From an uncultured Peptoniphilus sp. (GTDB lineage: Bacteria; Bacillota; Clostridia; Tissierellales; Peptoniphilaceae), in the NCBI RefSeq assembly GCF_943913915.1, contig NZ_CALUAA010000014.1, positions 1 through 31,905 on the forward strand: 31,905 nucleotides of DNA. The letters run 5' to 3'. The position numbers and the translations under genes are program-made. Positions 8,045 to 15,824 of the stretch are shown here, piece after piece. The stretch's first letter is position 1. Every line of letters starts with the position of its first letter. The notes below the pieces were generated by a model, which saw only the letters and a list, made by a program, of their open reading frames with translations, searched no databases and had not been told where the DNA came from.

Positions 8045-8434
8045 TTATTTTACTTCTACAGTTGCGCCGACTTCTTCTAATTTAGCTTTGATTTCGTCAG
8101 CTTCTTCTTTGTTAGCACCTTCTTTAACGGGCTTCGGAGCGCCGTCAACTAAAGCTTTAGCGTCTTTTAAGCCAAGACCGGTGATGTCTTTAACAACTTT
8201 GATAACCTTAACTTTTTCTTGACCTGCAGATGCAAGAATAACGTCGAATTCGGATTTTTCTTCGCCTGCTGCTGCGGGTGCGCCTGCTGCAGGTGCGCCT
8301 GCTGCTGCAACAGCAACGGGAGCTTGTGCGCTTACGCCGAATTCTTCTTCTAATTCGCTAACTAAGTCAGCAAGTTCGATAACGGTTAAATTTTTGATCT
8401 CTTCAATAAGAGCGGTTACTTTTTCAGATGCCAT
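8045..8434 (-). CDS. rplL: 50S ribosomal protein L7/L12
   Basis: A 129-residue stalk protein that recruits translation factors to the ribosome. The N-terminal dimerisation domain (about 1-33), a long Ala/Gly/Pro-rich hinge (about 37-60) and the C-terminal domain (FDVILASAGQEKVKVIKVV, then GLGLKDAKALVDGAPK) are all present. It lies 29 bases downstream of rplJ and shares its attenuated transcript; an extra ribosome-binding site (GGAGG) supports the multiple copies of L7/L12 per ribosome. Confidence 0.98.
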   Translation of the reverse strand: MASEKVTALIEEIKNLTVIELADLVSELEEEFGVSAQAPVAVAAAGAPAAGAPAAAGEEKSEFDVILASAGQEKVKVIKVVKDITGLGLKDAKALVDGAPKPVKEGANKEEADEIKAKLEEVGATVEVK

Positions 8435-8463
8435 GTTATATTACCTCCATGTAATTGATGCCC

Positions 8464-9000
8464 TTAGGCAGTTTCTTCTTCTTTCTTTTCACGAATTTGA
8501 TCAAGCGCAACGGCAAGACCTCTGATGTTTCCGGAAAGGACAGTTGCAAGTCCTTGGATCGGAGCGTTTAAGCTGCCAAGCAAGTGTGCAACGAGAACTT
8601 CGCGGCTCGGTAATTTCGCGAGTTCGTTAACTTCTTCAACACTTACGACTTTACCGTCTAACACGCCGGTTTTAATTTCCAAACGATCGTTGTCTTCGGC
8701 AAAATCATGAAGAATCTTAGCCGGTTGAACGGCATCTTCAATACCGAATGCGACAGCTGTCGGTCCTGACAGAAATTCTTCCACGCCTTCAATGCCTAAA
8801 TCGTTGAATGCACGTTTCAGCATGGTGTTCTTGTACACCTTGTAATCCACGCCGTTTTCGCGAAGATTCTTTCTGAGTTCGGTCACTTCAGCGACGTTTA
8901 AGCCATTGTTGTCGACAAAAACAATCGATTGAGACTTCTCGATCTTTTCTTTAATCTCATTGACGAGATTAATTTTAGATTGGAGTAGCTCTTCTTTCAC
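8464..9000 (-). CDS. rplJ: 50S ribosomal protein L10
   Basis: A 178-residue L10, the base of the ribosomal stalk, which anchors L7/L12 dimers through its C-terminal helix. Recognisable segments are SIVFVDNNGLNVAEVTELRK, YKVYKNTMLKRA and EEFLSGPTAVAFG. It begins with GTG at 9000, four bases or so after a GGAGGTGA site. Expression is governed by the L10 leader and a terminator hairpin just upstream, the usual feedback by the L10-L7/L12 complex. Confidence 0.98.
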   Translation of the reverse strand: MKEELLQSKINLVNEIKEKIEKSQSIVFVDNNGLNVAEVTELRKNLRENGVDYKVYKNTMLKRAFNDLGIEGVEEFLSGPTAVAFGIEDAVQPAKILHDFAEDNDRLEIKTGVLDGKVVSVEEVNELAKLPSREVLVAHLLGSLNAPIQGLATVLSGNIRGLAVALDQIREKKEEETA

Positions 9001-9026
9001 AGATTCACCTCCTCATTTTTTACAAT

Positions 9027-9053
9027 AAAAAATCACATTGCAGACACAATGCG
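9027..9053 (-). terminator. Attenuator of the rplJL leader
   Basis: On the minus strand CGCATTG and CAATGTG form a 7-bp stem (one G-U) around TGTCTG, followed by ATTTTTTA. It sits between the L10 leader and the rplJ ribosome-binding site, so it is probably the terminator controlled by the leader. Confidence 0.6.
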
Positions 9054-9117
9054 AGTACTAAAATCAGATTCAGTAACCTCGGCAGGAAATTAAGGCGAAC
9101 CACCTGCTGTCTGCGGT
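9054..9117 (-). promoter_or_regulatory. Ribosomal protein L10 leader
   Basis: The minus strand carries CCGCAGACAGCAGGTGG and then CTTAATTTCCTGCCGAGG, the conserved kink-turn and stem strands of the L10 leader family. It precedes rplJ and should bind L10-(L7/L12)4 for autogenous control. Confidence 0.92.
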
Positions 9118-9129
9118 TTTAACTACTAC

Positions 9130-9158
9130 ATAGTACCAAAGAAGGCCTTTGTTGTAAA
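9130..9158 (-). promoter_or_regulatory. Promoter of rplJL
   Basis: On the minus strand TTTACA (-35, 9153-9158), a 17-bp spacer and TACTAT (-10, 9130-9135) lie just before the L10 leader. The -35 is inside the hairpin that ends the flavoprotein gene, so terminator and promoter share sequence. Confidence 0.7.
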
Positions 9159-9168
9159 GGCCTTTTCT
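9141..9168 (-). terminator. Hairpin after the BaiN-like flavoprotein gene
   Basis: GAAGGCCTTTG and its near complement AAAGGCCTTTTC form a stem of 8-10 bp around TTGT. The minus-strand T run is weak (CTTCTTT), so termination may be incomplete and feed rplJL. Confidence 0.55.
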
Positions 9169-9178
9169 CTTTTTTATA

Positions 9179-10381
9179 TTATTTTTTTAAAATCGATTCC
9201 GCCACACGGTGCGCCCCCGCCATGGCCCAATGGATGTTATAACCGCCGCAGTCGCCATCCACATCCAGAACCTCGCCCATGGCGTAAAGCCCGGGGACGA
9301 GTTTCGATTCGAGATGATCGGTAAAATCGTCGATACGAATACCGCCGCAGGTAACCTGAGCGTAATCGAATCCCCTAACCCCTTCTACATTTAAAGTAAA
9401 ATCGAATAGAAGGTCTAAAAGCTTGGAGCGCAACTCAAAATCCAAAGAATCCATCATATCGGCACCCTTAAGCCCGCACTCTTTTAAAATGACGTGGACC
9501 CACTTTTTCGAAACCACGCCTTCTAAAAAAGATTCCACCGTATCAGGAAGATAACTCCGCCCTTCTAAATAATCTCGGTAATGTACGCTCTGTTCCAAAT
9601 GATTGAGCATGGGGAAAGAAACCCTGTAATTTCCGGGAGATTCCCCGACTTTCCGCGCAAGATCCAACACCGGCGGGCCGCTTACCCCGTCTCTTGCCAA
9701 CAAAATTTCACCCTTCCGACGATCGACTTCATTCCCGTCTTTTAAAAGAGCGATCTCCCCTTCGATCTTTGTTCCGCTTAAATGAGCGAGATAGGGAGAC
9801 TTACATAAAAGAGCGGAAATTCCGGGGAACGTACGTGTCCTCATATGTCCGAAAGCTTCAAGTAGGGAGTACCCCTTGCCGTCACTTCCCGAATCGGGCA
9901 TAGCGAGGCCCCCTGTGGCCACCACGACGGAATCTGCCCGGTATTTTTTTTCATTGCTGTAAATTAAAAAGCCTTTTTTACTCTTTTCGATCTTTGAGAT
10001 AAAGGCATCGGTTACTTCTAGGCCGCCCCACTCGGAAAAACGGCGCCTTAATGCGTTGAGTACCGTCTGAGATTGAAGGGTGCGGGGGTAAAGCTTACCC
10101 CGATCTTCTTCTACTAAATCAATTCCTAAGCTTTCGAAGAAAAGATCCCGCACTTCGGGAGAGAAAGTCTTTGTAGGATCGAAGGGAAGCTTTCCCTCGC
10201 TATGAAAATGACAAATATCCAGATCCACATTGCTTACATTGGCACGTCCGTTTCCCGTGGCCAGGAGCTTTTTGCCCACTCTGTTTTTGCGCTCATAAAT
10301 CGTAACCTCCAGGCCTTCTCTCGCCAAGAGTACGCCTAAACTTAAGCCGCTGACGCCGCCTCCGATAATACCGACAGACAT
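9179..10381 (-). CDS. NAD(P)/FAD-dependent oxidoreductase, HI0933/BaiN-like family
   Basis: A 400-residue flavoprotein. It opens with the dinucleotide-binding motif IGGGVSGLSLGVLLAREG and a following acidic strand end (ERK), and it has the family-specific GNGRANVSN near residue 65, a VVATGGLAMP segment near 150 and a C-terminal FAD contact GEVLDVDGDCGGYNIHWA. These are the marks of the HI0933-like family, which includes BaiN and flavoproteins of unknown physiological substrate. The start has an AGGAGG site. It is divergent from pepT, with overlapping promoters at 10408-10433. The substrate cannot be told from the sequence. Confidence 0.88.
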   Translation of the reverse strand: MSVGIIGGGVSGLSLGVLLAREGLEVTIYERKNRVGKKLLATGNGRANVSNVDLDICHFHSEGKLPFDPTKTFSPEVRDLFFESLGIDLVEEDRGKLYPRTLQSQTVLNALRRRFSEWGGLEVTDAFISKIEKSKKGFLIYSNEKKYRADSVVVATGGLAMPDSGSDGKGYSLLEAFGHMRTRTFPGISALLCKSPYLAHLSGTKIEGEIALLKDGNEVDRRKGEILLARDGVSGPPVLDLARKVGESPGNYRVSFPMLNHLEQSVHYRDYLEGRSYLPDTVESFLEGVVSKKWVHVILKECGLKGADMMDSLDFELRSKLLDLLFDFTLNVEGVRGFDYAQVTCGGIRIDDFTDHLESKLVPGLYAMGEVLDVDGDCGGYNIHWAMAGAHRVAESILKK

Positions 10382-10407
10382 GGCGCACCTCCTTTCAAAT
10401 TAATGCG

Positions 10408-10433
10408 AGTATAGCACGTGATTGTGCTACAAT
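10408..10433. promoter_or_regulatory. Back-to-back extended -10 promoters (flavoprotein and pepT)
   Basis: On the plus strand TGC-TACAAT (-10 at 10428-10433) precedes pepT. On the minus strand TGC-TATACT (-10 at 10408-10413) precedes the flavoprotein gene. Together they make the inverted repeat TAGCAC-N6-GTGCTA (10412-10429). Neither has a good -35, so the two polymerases probably compete. Confidence 0.5.
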
Positions 10434-10457
10434 ACAAGGTAGATCAAAGGAGGTATT

Positions 10458-11675
10458 ATGAATATTACAGAACGTTTGACGAAATACGTAAAGGTCTATA
10501 CCACAAGTGATGAAAACTCCGAAACTTTCCCCTCGACGAAACGCCAATTTGATTTGGCCAATATCCTTGTCGACGAATTAAAAGAGCTGGGTCTGAAGGA
10601 CGCCGCCGTAGATGAATACGGCTACGTTACCGCCCACTTGGAAGGCAACACGGACAAAAAAATGCCCACATTGGGTCTGCTCTCCCATATGGACACCTCC
10701 CCCGCTGCTAAGGGTGAAAACGTAAATCCTAAGGTCATCCGCTACGAAGGCGGCGACATCGTACTCAATAAAGAGAAAAACATCGTCCTTTCCCCGGACG
10801 ATTTCCCCGCCCTTGACGACGTTGTAGGACTTGATCTCATGGTCACCGACGGTACCACCCTTTTAGGCGCCGATGACAAAGCCGGCATTGCCATTATTAT
10901 GGATACGCTAAAGACCGTTATCGAAAAAGATCTTCCCCATGGCCCTCTCGCCATCGGCTTTACCCCCGATGAAGAAGTCGGCCGAGGCGTCGATAAATTC
11001 GACGTGGAAAAATTCGGCGCCGACATCGCCTTTACCCTCGACGGCTCTCGCCTCGGCGAAGTGCAATACGAATGCTTCCACGCCGTAAGCGGCAAGGTGA
11101 ACATTCAAGGGAAAAGTGTCCATCCGGGATCGGCAAAAGACAAAATGATCAACGCCATTTCCCTCGGCATGGAACTTGACGGTATGCTTCCCGAGCAAAT
11201 GCGCCCTCAATACACTGAAGGTTACGAAGGTTTCTTCCACCTGGATCAATTCCACGGCAATGTGGAAGAGGCGGAAATGATCTACATTCTTCGCGATTTC
11301 GATGCGAAAAAAGTAGAAAAAATGTGTACGATTTTTGAATCCGCCGTAGATTTCCTCAATACAAAATATGGCGATCGCATTAAACTCACATTAGAAGAAT
11401 CCTACCGTAATATGCGCGAAAAAATCGAACCCCACATGGATTTAATCGATCTCTGCGTCGACGTCATGAAAGAAGAAGGCATTGAGCCTATCGTCGAGCC
11501 CATTCGCGGCGGCACCGACGGCAGCAAACTTTCCTGGATGGGACTCCCTACTCCGAACCTCTTTACAGGCGGCATGAACTTCCACGGCCCCTACGAATAC
11601 ATTCCCATTCAACACATGGAAAAAGGAAGAGACTTCCTCGTAAGCCTCCTTCAAGCCATGGAAAAACGAGCATAA
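10458..11675 (+). CDS. pepT: Peptidase T (tripeptide aminopeptidase, M20B)
   Basis: A 405-residue cytoplasmic zinc aminopeptidase that removes N-terminal residues from tripeptides. The M20 metal-site motifs are in order: SHMDT (His77, Asp79), GADDKAG (about 138-143), the catalytic TPDEEVGRG (Glu172-Glu173), FTLDGS near 195 and NFHGPYEYIP near the C-terminus. Full length, with an AAAGGAGG site upstream. It carries its own terminator and stands alone on the plus strand. Supports use of peptides as nutrients. Confidence 0.97.
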   Translation: MNITERLTKYVKVYTTSDENSETFPSTKRQFDLANILVDELKELGLKDAAVDEYGYVTAHLEGNTDKKMPTLGLLSHMDTSPAAKGENVNPKVIRYEGGDIVLNKEKNIVLSPDDFPALDDVVGLDLMVTDGTTLLGADDKAGIAIIMDTLKTVIEKDLPHGPLAIGFTPDEEVGRGVDKFDVEKFGADIAFTLDGSRLGEVQYECFHAVSGKVNIQGKSVHPGSAKDKMINAISLGMELDGMLPEQMRPQYTEGYEGFFHLDQFHGNVEEAEMIYILRDFDAKKVEKMCTIFESAVDFLNTKYGDRIKLTLEESYRNMREKIEPHMDLIDLCVDVMKEEGIEPIVEPIRGGTDGSKLSWMGLPTPNLFTGGMNFHGPYEYIPIQHMEKGRDFLVSLLQAMEKRA

Positions 11676-11688
11676 ATTTACCCAACAG

Positions 11689-11714
11689 AAAACCCTCGCC
11701 TAGCGAGGGTTTTT
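11689..11714 (+). terminator. Terminator after pepT
   Basis: AAAACCCTCGC-CTA-GCGAGGGTTTTT, a clean hairpin with T run; it may also serve the convergent SLH gene. Confidence 0.92.
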
Positions 11715-11720
11715 GTGTGC

Positions 11721-13124
11721 CTATGGATTTTTAACAAAAAACTTCTTGTTGTCCAATTTGTAAAGAATTTGAGCAATTTCAGATCGTTTAATCTTATCTA
11801 ATGGCTTTAAGTTCTTATTTTCATTCCCGTTTAAAACTTTTTCATAACTTGCCCAGGTCATCGCTTCGATGGCATAGGGGCTGATCCTATCCTTATCGCC
11901 GAAAAAATCCAACGGACTTCCTTGAACTTCCACTTTCGTAGACTTCTTGATGTATCGATACATGATCGTCATCGCTTGTTCTCTTGAAACAGGATCATTG
12001 GGTCCGAAGTTACCGTCACCATACCCGCTGACAACACCGTTTTCATATGCCCAGTTAACGGCTTCCGTATACCATTGGTTCTCTTGCACATCTTTAAAGA
12101 AGCTTTCCCTTCCGGTACTCTTATCGCCATCTATATTGTAGATAATTTGCGCTAATTGAGCTCTTGAAAGACTTTCTTCCGGTGAAAAAAGTCTACTGCC
12201 GATTCCTGTCATAAAAGAGTTCTGAACTACATGTTGGATAGCGCGATAGTACCAGTCCGTCTCGCGTACATCATTGAAGTGCTCGATGCGAGAAATCTCC
12301 ATATCTGACTTAATCTCCGGCTCTTCTTTTCTTTTCTCTTCAACAATTGGAATAGGCATAGGTTTCTTAGCGCTAATCGCAATTTTTTCTTTGATAGTAT
12401 CCAATACAATTTTCATTTCGTCCGGATCAAAATATACGAAGTAGAGACCGGCATTTTGTAAATTATTAAAAAGAACCTCCGTCATGCTTCTCGTTTGATT
12501 TAAATAAAAGAGCTCGTCGTACTCATCTCCATTTTCTAAGACATAAAAAGGTGTTCTAGTTCTAATTACATATATATCGGTATCCGGTTTAAAGCTACTC
12601 GTTAATTCTTTCGCCGATGAATAAATTCCGAGCATATGCTCATTCGCAATTTTTTGAAAGTCTTGATCCGAAGAACTGTCAAAAGATACATCGCTTAACC
12701 CTCCGTCGTTATCGATAAAAACTACAATTTCTTTCAATCTAGGGTTATCCACCTTTTGCAGTTCAATTACTTTATTCATATTGCTCGTTAAATCTAAAGG
12801 CTTTTCATCTTCCTTATTCATTGACAATACATGAACATCATCAAAGACATTCTCTTCTTTAACAAGTCTTTGATCCTCGTAGCTATTGCTGATGACCAGG
12901 CTTACTCTATTAGCGGAGTTTTCTTTTTTAAGATCTCGTGCAAAGCCTTGTATATGTGTTTCTATGGAATCATTATACAGCTCCAAGGCTCTGGAATTTA
13001 CCAATAAATAGACATGGCTACCTTCGTAATTGTTCTCATTCCTTGCATAGGCTCGAGGAGTAATTACAAACATAATTAAGGCAATCAGAACGATTGACCC
13101 CCATCTTTTAAAAATCTTGGACAA
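11721..13124 (-). CDS. Secreted SLH-domain surface protein with a degenerate von Willebrand A-like region
   Basis: A 467-residue exported protein. Residues 1-28 are a signal peptide ending in an Ala-x-Ala-like site (PRAYARN). Residues about 35-240 look like a von Willebrand A fold: a hydrophobic strand HVYLLVNSR where the metal-binding DxSxS would be, and later VVFIDNDGG. The metal-binding residues are largely missing. Residues about 285-335, 340-395 and 405-460 are three SLH repeats (for example FKDVQENQWYTEAVNWAYEN), which bind pyruvylated wall polymer. The start is TTG, seven bases after AAGGAGG, only 13 bases past the upstream reductase stop. The gene is AT-richer than its neighbours, a hint of separate origin. 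Role unknown; probably adhesion or wall display. Confidence 0.82.
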   Translation of the reverse strand: MSKIFKRWGSIVLIALIMFVITPRAYARNENNYEGSHVYLLVNSRALELYNDSIETHIQGFARDLKKENSANRVSLVISNSYEDQRLVKEENVFDDVHVLSMNKEDEKPLDLTSNMNKVIELQKVDNPRLKEIVVFIDNDGGLSDVSFDSSSDQDFQKIANEHMLGIYSSAKELTSSFKPDTDIYVIRTRTPFYVLENGDEYDELFYLNQTRSMTEVLFNNLQNAGLYFVYFDPDEMKIVLDTIKEKIAISAKKPMPIPIVEEKRKEEPEIKSDMEISRIEHFNDVRETDWYYRAIQHVVQNSFMTGIGSRLFSPEESLSRAQLAQIIYNIDGDKSTGRESFFKDVQENQWYTEAVNWAYENGVVSGYGDGNFGPNDPVSREQAMTIMYRYIKKSTKVEVQGSPLDFFGDKDRISPYAIEAMTWASYEKVLNGNENKNLKPLDKIKRSEIAQILYKLDNKKFFVKNP

Positions 13125-13137
13125 TAGAATACCTCCT

Positions 13138-14082
13138 TTATTCTCCCCAATCGGGATTTTGTAAAAAGGCGCGGCCGATGCCGATAAGATCCGCCTTGTT
13201 TTCCTCCAGCAGTTTATCCGCTTCTTCCTTTGTTTTGACGCCCCCTGTGAGCATAACGGGAACCCTCGCTTTTTCTTTTACCGCCGCGGAAAGATCGCCG
13301 AACCATCCCGGCTCTTCCACGCCCTTTCGTACATAGCCCGTCATGCCGCCGGTCATATCCAAAAACGAGGCGCCCGCCTCTTCAAAGCGAAGGGCCGCTT
13401 CCACCCCTTCTTCGACGGTGGTTCCCCCTTCAATGGTTTCGATGCCGCCAATACGAACGGCCACCGGATAGTCGCCTACCGCTTTTTTAATGGCGCTAAA
13501 AACTTCCAGGGGATACTTTACCCGGTCCTTTCCGTAATCGTCTTCTCTGAAGTTTGTAAGGGGTGATAAGAACTGATTGAGCAAGTAGCCGTGGGCCACG
13601 TGGAGTTCCACGCCGTCGTATCCCGCTTCCTTTGCGCGGGCGGCCGCAGCCGCAAAAGCTTCCTCGATGCGGGTGAAGTCCTCCGCCGTCATTAAACTCG
13701 ATGTTTTATCCCAGGGCCTTTTCGCTACGGCAATAGGATCTGCTCCCGTATACTCTCCGCGGGTCTTAATGCCGGCGTGATTGAGCTGAAGAAAGTATTG
13801 AGCGTCGGGATTGATGGTTTTAATCGACTCTACTAATTTTTTATGACCATCCAGATCGGAATCTTTTGCAAGGGAAAGTTGCTTCGGGCTCGCCTTTCCT
13901 CTTTCCTCCACAAAAGCGTGTTCCAAAATAAAAAGTCCGAAGTTGGGATTTTTCACCATTTTTTCGTAGTAACGGATCATGGCTTCCGTTACTTCTCCGG
14001 TCTCCGTTCCCTCTGTGGCCATGGGCGGCATCACGTAAGACGACGATAATGGGCGTCCGTTCATTTTAATATCCCTCTGCAT
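13138..14082 (-). CDS. NADH:flavin oxidoreductase, Old Yellow Enzyme family
   Basis: A 314-residue FMN-dependent TIM barrel. Motifs include VMPPMATEG near residue 18, QLNHAGIKT near 100, the catalytic-site GVELHVAHGYLLNQFLSPL (about 160-178) followed by TNFREDDYG, VAVRIGG near 213 and a C-terminal phosphate-binding IGIGRAFLQNPDW. The length fits the single-domain OYE class, without the iron-sulfur and NAD domains of 2,4-dienoyl-CoA reductases. It reduces activated double bonds; the true substrate is unknown. The start has GAGGAG seven bases upstream. It leads straight into the SLH gene, whose ribosome-binding site overlaps this stop codon. Confidence 0.9.
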   Translation of the reverse strand: MQRDIKMNGRPLSSSYVMPPMATEGTETGEVTEAMIRYYEKMVKNPNFGLFILEHAFVEERGKASPKQLSLAKDSDLDGHKKLVESIKTINPDAQYFLQLNHAGIKTRGEYTGADPIAVAKRPWDKTSSLMTAEDFTRIEEAFAAAAARAKEAGYDGVELHVAHGYLLNQFLSPLTNFREDDYGKDRVKYPLEVFSAIKKAVGDYPVAVRIGGIETIEGGTTVEEGVEAALRFEEAGASFLDMTGGMTGYVRKGVEEPGWFGDLSAAVKEKARVPVMLTGGVKTKEEADKLLEENKADLIGIGRAFLQNPDWGE

Positions 14083-14112
14083 TTTATGCTCCTCTCAATA
14101 AATCCTCGTAAT

Positions 14113-14139
14113 AAAAAACACCCCGCAGGGTGTCTTTTA
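14113..14139 (-). terminator. Terminator after rubredoxin
   Basis: ACACCC (14118-14123) pairs with GGGTGT (14128-14133), with A and T runs on the two sides. The minus-strand T run follows the rubredoxin stop, which overlaps the hairpin flank. Confidence 0.85.
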
Positions 14140-14316
14140 TTTTTCCTCTACCTTTTCAAACATCCAAATGGACGCGCCGCATCGGGGGCAGGTCCAGTCT
14201 TCGGGAAGTTCTTTAAAGGGTACGCCCGCTTCCAATCCGTAATCGGGCACACCTTCCGACGGGTCGTAAATAAACCCGCAGGGTTTACAGCGATAAATAC
14301 TCATATCTTTTGCCAT
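14137..14316 (-). CDS. Rubredoxin
   Basis: A short gene of 59 codons. The translation begins MAKDMSIYRCKPCGFIYDPS and contains the two iron-binding knuckles CKPCG (Cys10, Cys13) and CPRCG (Cys43, Cys46), with the usual GVPFKELPEDW between them. It is a one-iron electron carrier in the cytoplasm, in anaerobes commonly feeding oxygen- or peroxide-reducing enzymes. The start has GGAGG six bases upstream. It lies upstream of the OYE gene on the same strand, separated by a terminator. Upstream, TATGAT on the minus strand may be its -10. Confidence 0.95.
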   Translation of the reverse strand: MAKDMSIYRCKPCGFIYDPSEGVPDYGLEAGVPFKELPEDWTCPRCGASIWMFEKVEEK

Positions 14317-14439
14317 ACTATGCCTCCTTATAGGACTATCATACCCTTTGACCAGCTTTTAACGCAAGGCTAAAGTTTTAAATAAATTTGAAACAACGTT
14401 TCTGTTCATGAATTTAACGAAGAATATCTTCTCGACCTG

Positions 14440-14763
14440 CTAATCTTTCACTGTCTGTCCAGTGTAGCTCTTCATACCGCCCGTCATATTAACACATTGA
14501 AAACCTTGATCGCTTAAAAAATCGCAGGCCTTGCGGCTTCGATTGCCGGAGCGGCAGATGACGTAAATCGCTTCATCTTTCGGCAACTGATCGGTTCGCC
14601 CCGGAAGTTGGCCGAGGGGAATTAAATGCGCCCCTTCGATAATTCCTTCCGCCGTTTCGTCGAGCTCCCGCACATCCAATAAAAAAGGATTTTCCAGCGT
14701 ATCCACTTTATTTATATCCATAGAGGAAAAAGATGGCTTCCCTCTCATTAAAAAATCAAACAT
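14440..14763 (-). CDS. Rhodanese-like domain protein
   Basis: A 107-residue single rhodanese domain. Residues 28-36 (LLDVRELDE) and 42-50 (IEGAHLIPL) are the conserved strands, and the active-site loop CRSGNR starts at Cys70, which would carry persulfide sulfur. Single-domain forms act in sulfur transfer or redox sensing; the partner is unknown. The start follows an AAAGGAGG site. No co-transcribed neighbour can be shown; the 123 bases downstream to the rubredoxin start hold the rubredoxin promoter region. Confidence 0.9.
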   Translation of the reverse strand: MFDFLMRGKPSFSSMDINKVDTLENPFLLDVRELDETAEGIIEGAHLIPLGQLPGRTDQLPKDEAIYVICRSGNRSRKACDFLSDQGFQCVNMTGGMKSYTGQTVKD

Positions 14764-14825
14764 ATCTATAGACCTCCTTTCTTAGATTATAGCTTTCGAA
14801 CAAAAAAGAAACAATTTAAAAGCTT

Positions 14826-14860
14826 ACTGTCATGACAGTTGTATTGTCTTGTGGTATGAT
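14826..14860 (+). promoter_or_regulatory. Promoter and candidate NiaR operator of the nad operon
   Basis: ATGACA (-35, 14832-14837), 17 bp, TGG then TATGAT (-10, 14855-14860) form a good extended promoter. The perfect palindrome ACTGTCATGACAGT (14826-14839) covers the -35, so a bound repressor would block polymerase. The gene for the nicotinate-responsive repressor NiaR is in the operon, making it the natural candidate to bind here. Confidence 0.65.
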
Positions 14861-14905
14861 ATCTTTTGTTCAGCACGCGACACCCTATGTTTTTAAGGAG
14901 TTTTT

Positions 14906-15802
14906 ATGGAAATCAATACCATCGATCGTTTAAAGAAAGAAAAAGACGCCGTCATTCTCGCCCACTATTATGTGGACGGCGATGTACAGGCCGCAGCCGA
15001 TGTGGTCGGCGATTCCTTTACCCTGGCCAAACTCGCCACGGAACTGGATGCGAAACATATTATTATGGCAGGCGTGGAATTTATGGGCGAAACCGTAAAG
15101 ATATTAAATCCCGACAAGCACGTGTACTTACCGGATCTCGACGCCGACTGCCCCATGGCCCACATGGTGAGCGTGAAAAAAATCGAAGAGATGCGAGAAA
15201 AATATCCGGACCTCGCCGTGGTCTGCTATGTTAATTCCACTGCCGATATTAAAGCTCACTCCGATTATTGCTGCACCTCTTCCAACGCGGTAAAGGTGGT
15301 TTCGGCCATTGAAAGTGACACCATCTTTTTTATCCCCGACGGCAATCTGGGCCGCAATATTCAAGATCACTTCCCGGATAAAACCTTTATTAATAACGAC
15401 GGTTGCTGCCCGGTACACGATCAGATGACGGCTGAAAAAATCATCAATCTGAAAAAAGCCTATCCCGATGCCGCCATCTTCGCCCACCCCGAATGCAAGC
15501 CCGAAGTCCTGGAACACGTGGATTATAAGGGAAGCACCAAGGGTATTTTAAAAGCAGTGGGCGACATGGGCCGGGACGTGAATATTATTATTACCGAGCA
15601 AGGACTCTTATACGAACTTGAAAAGAATTATCCGGACAAAAAGTTCATCTTCCCCGATATGATCTGTGAAGGAATGAAGAAGATCACCACAGATAAAATC
15701 ATCGCCATTTTAGAAGAAGGTGTAAATGAGATCCACGTGGATCCGGCACTCGCCGAGCGGGCGAAACTTCCCTTGGACCGCATGCTCGCCATTTGCAAAT
15801 AA
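14906..15802 (+). CDS. nadA: Quinolinate synthase
   Basis: NadA condenses iminoaspartate with dihydroxyacetone phosphate to quinolinate, using a 4Fe-4S cluster. The 298-residue protein has the three cluster cysteines at family positions: Cys82 (DADCPMAHM), Cys168 (GCCPVHD) and Cys254 (DMICEGMKK). The conserved AHYY near residue 20 is present. The ribosome-binding site AAGGAG lies seven bases before the ATG. It is the first gene of nadA-nadC-niaR-nadX; iminoaspartate comes from NadX here, as there is no nadB. Confidence 0.97.
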   Translation: MEINTIDRLKKEKDAVILAHYYVDGDVQAAADVVGDSFTLAKLATELDAKHIIMAGVEFMGETVKILNPDKHVYLPDLDADCPMAHMVSVKKIEEMREKYPDLAVVCYVNSTADIKAHSDYCCTSSNAVKVVSAIESDTIFFIPDGNLGRNIQDHFPDKTFINNDGCCPVHDQMTAEKIINLKKAYPDAAIFAHPECKPEVLEHVDYKGSTKGILKAVGDMGRDVNIIITEQGLLYELEKNYPDKKFIFPDMICEGMKKITTDKIIAILEEGVNEIHVDPALAERAKLPLDRMLAICK

Positions 15803-15824
15803 TTCGCTATAGAAAGGGGTTTTT

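Noticed and set aside
14086..14373. Plus-strand frame of 95 codons over the rubredoxin gene
   Set aside because: The minus strand encodes a complete rubredoxin with all four cysteines and a good ribosome-binding site.
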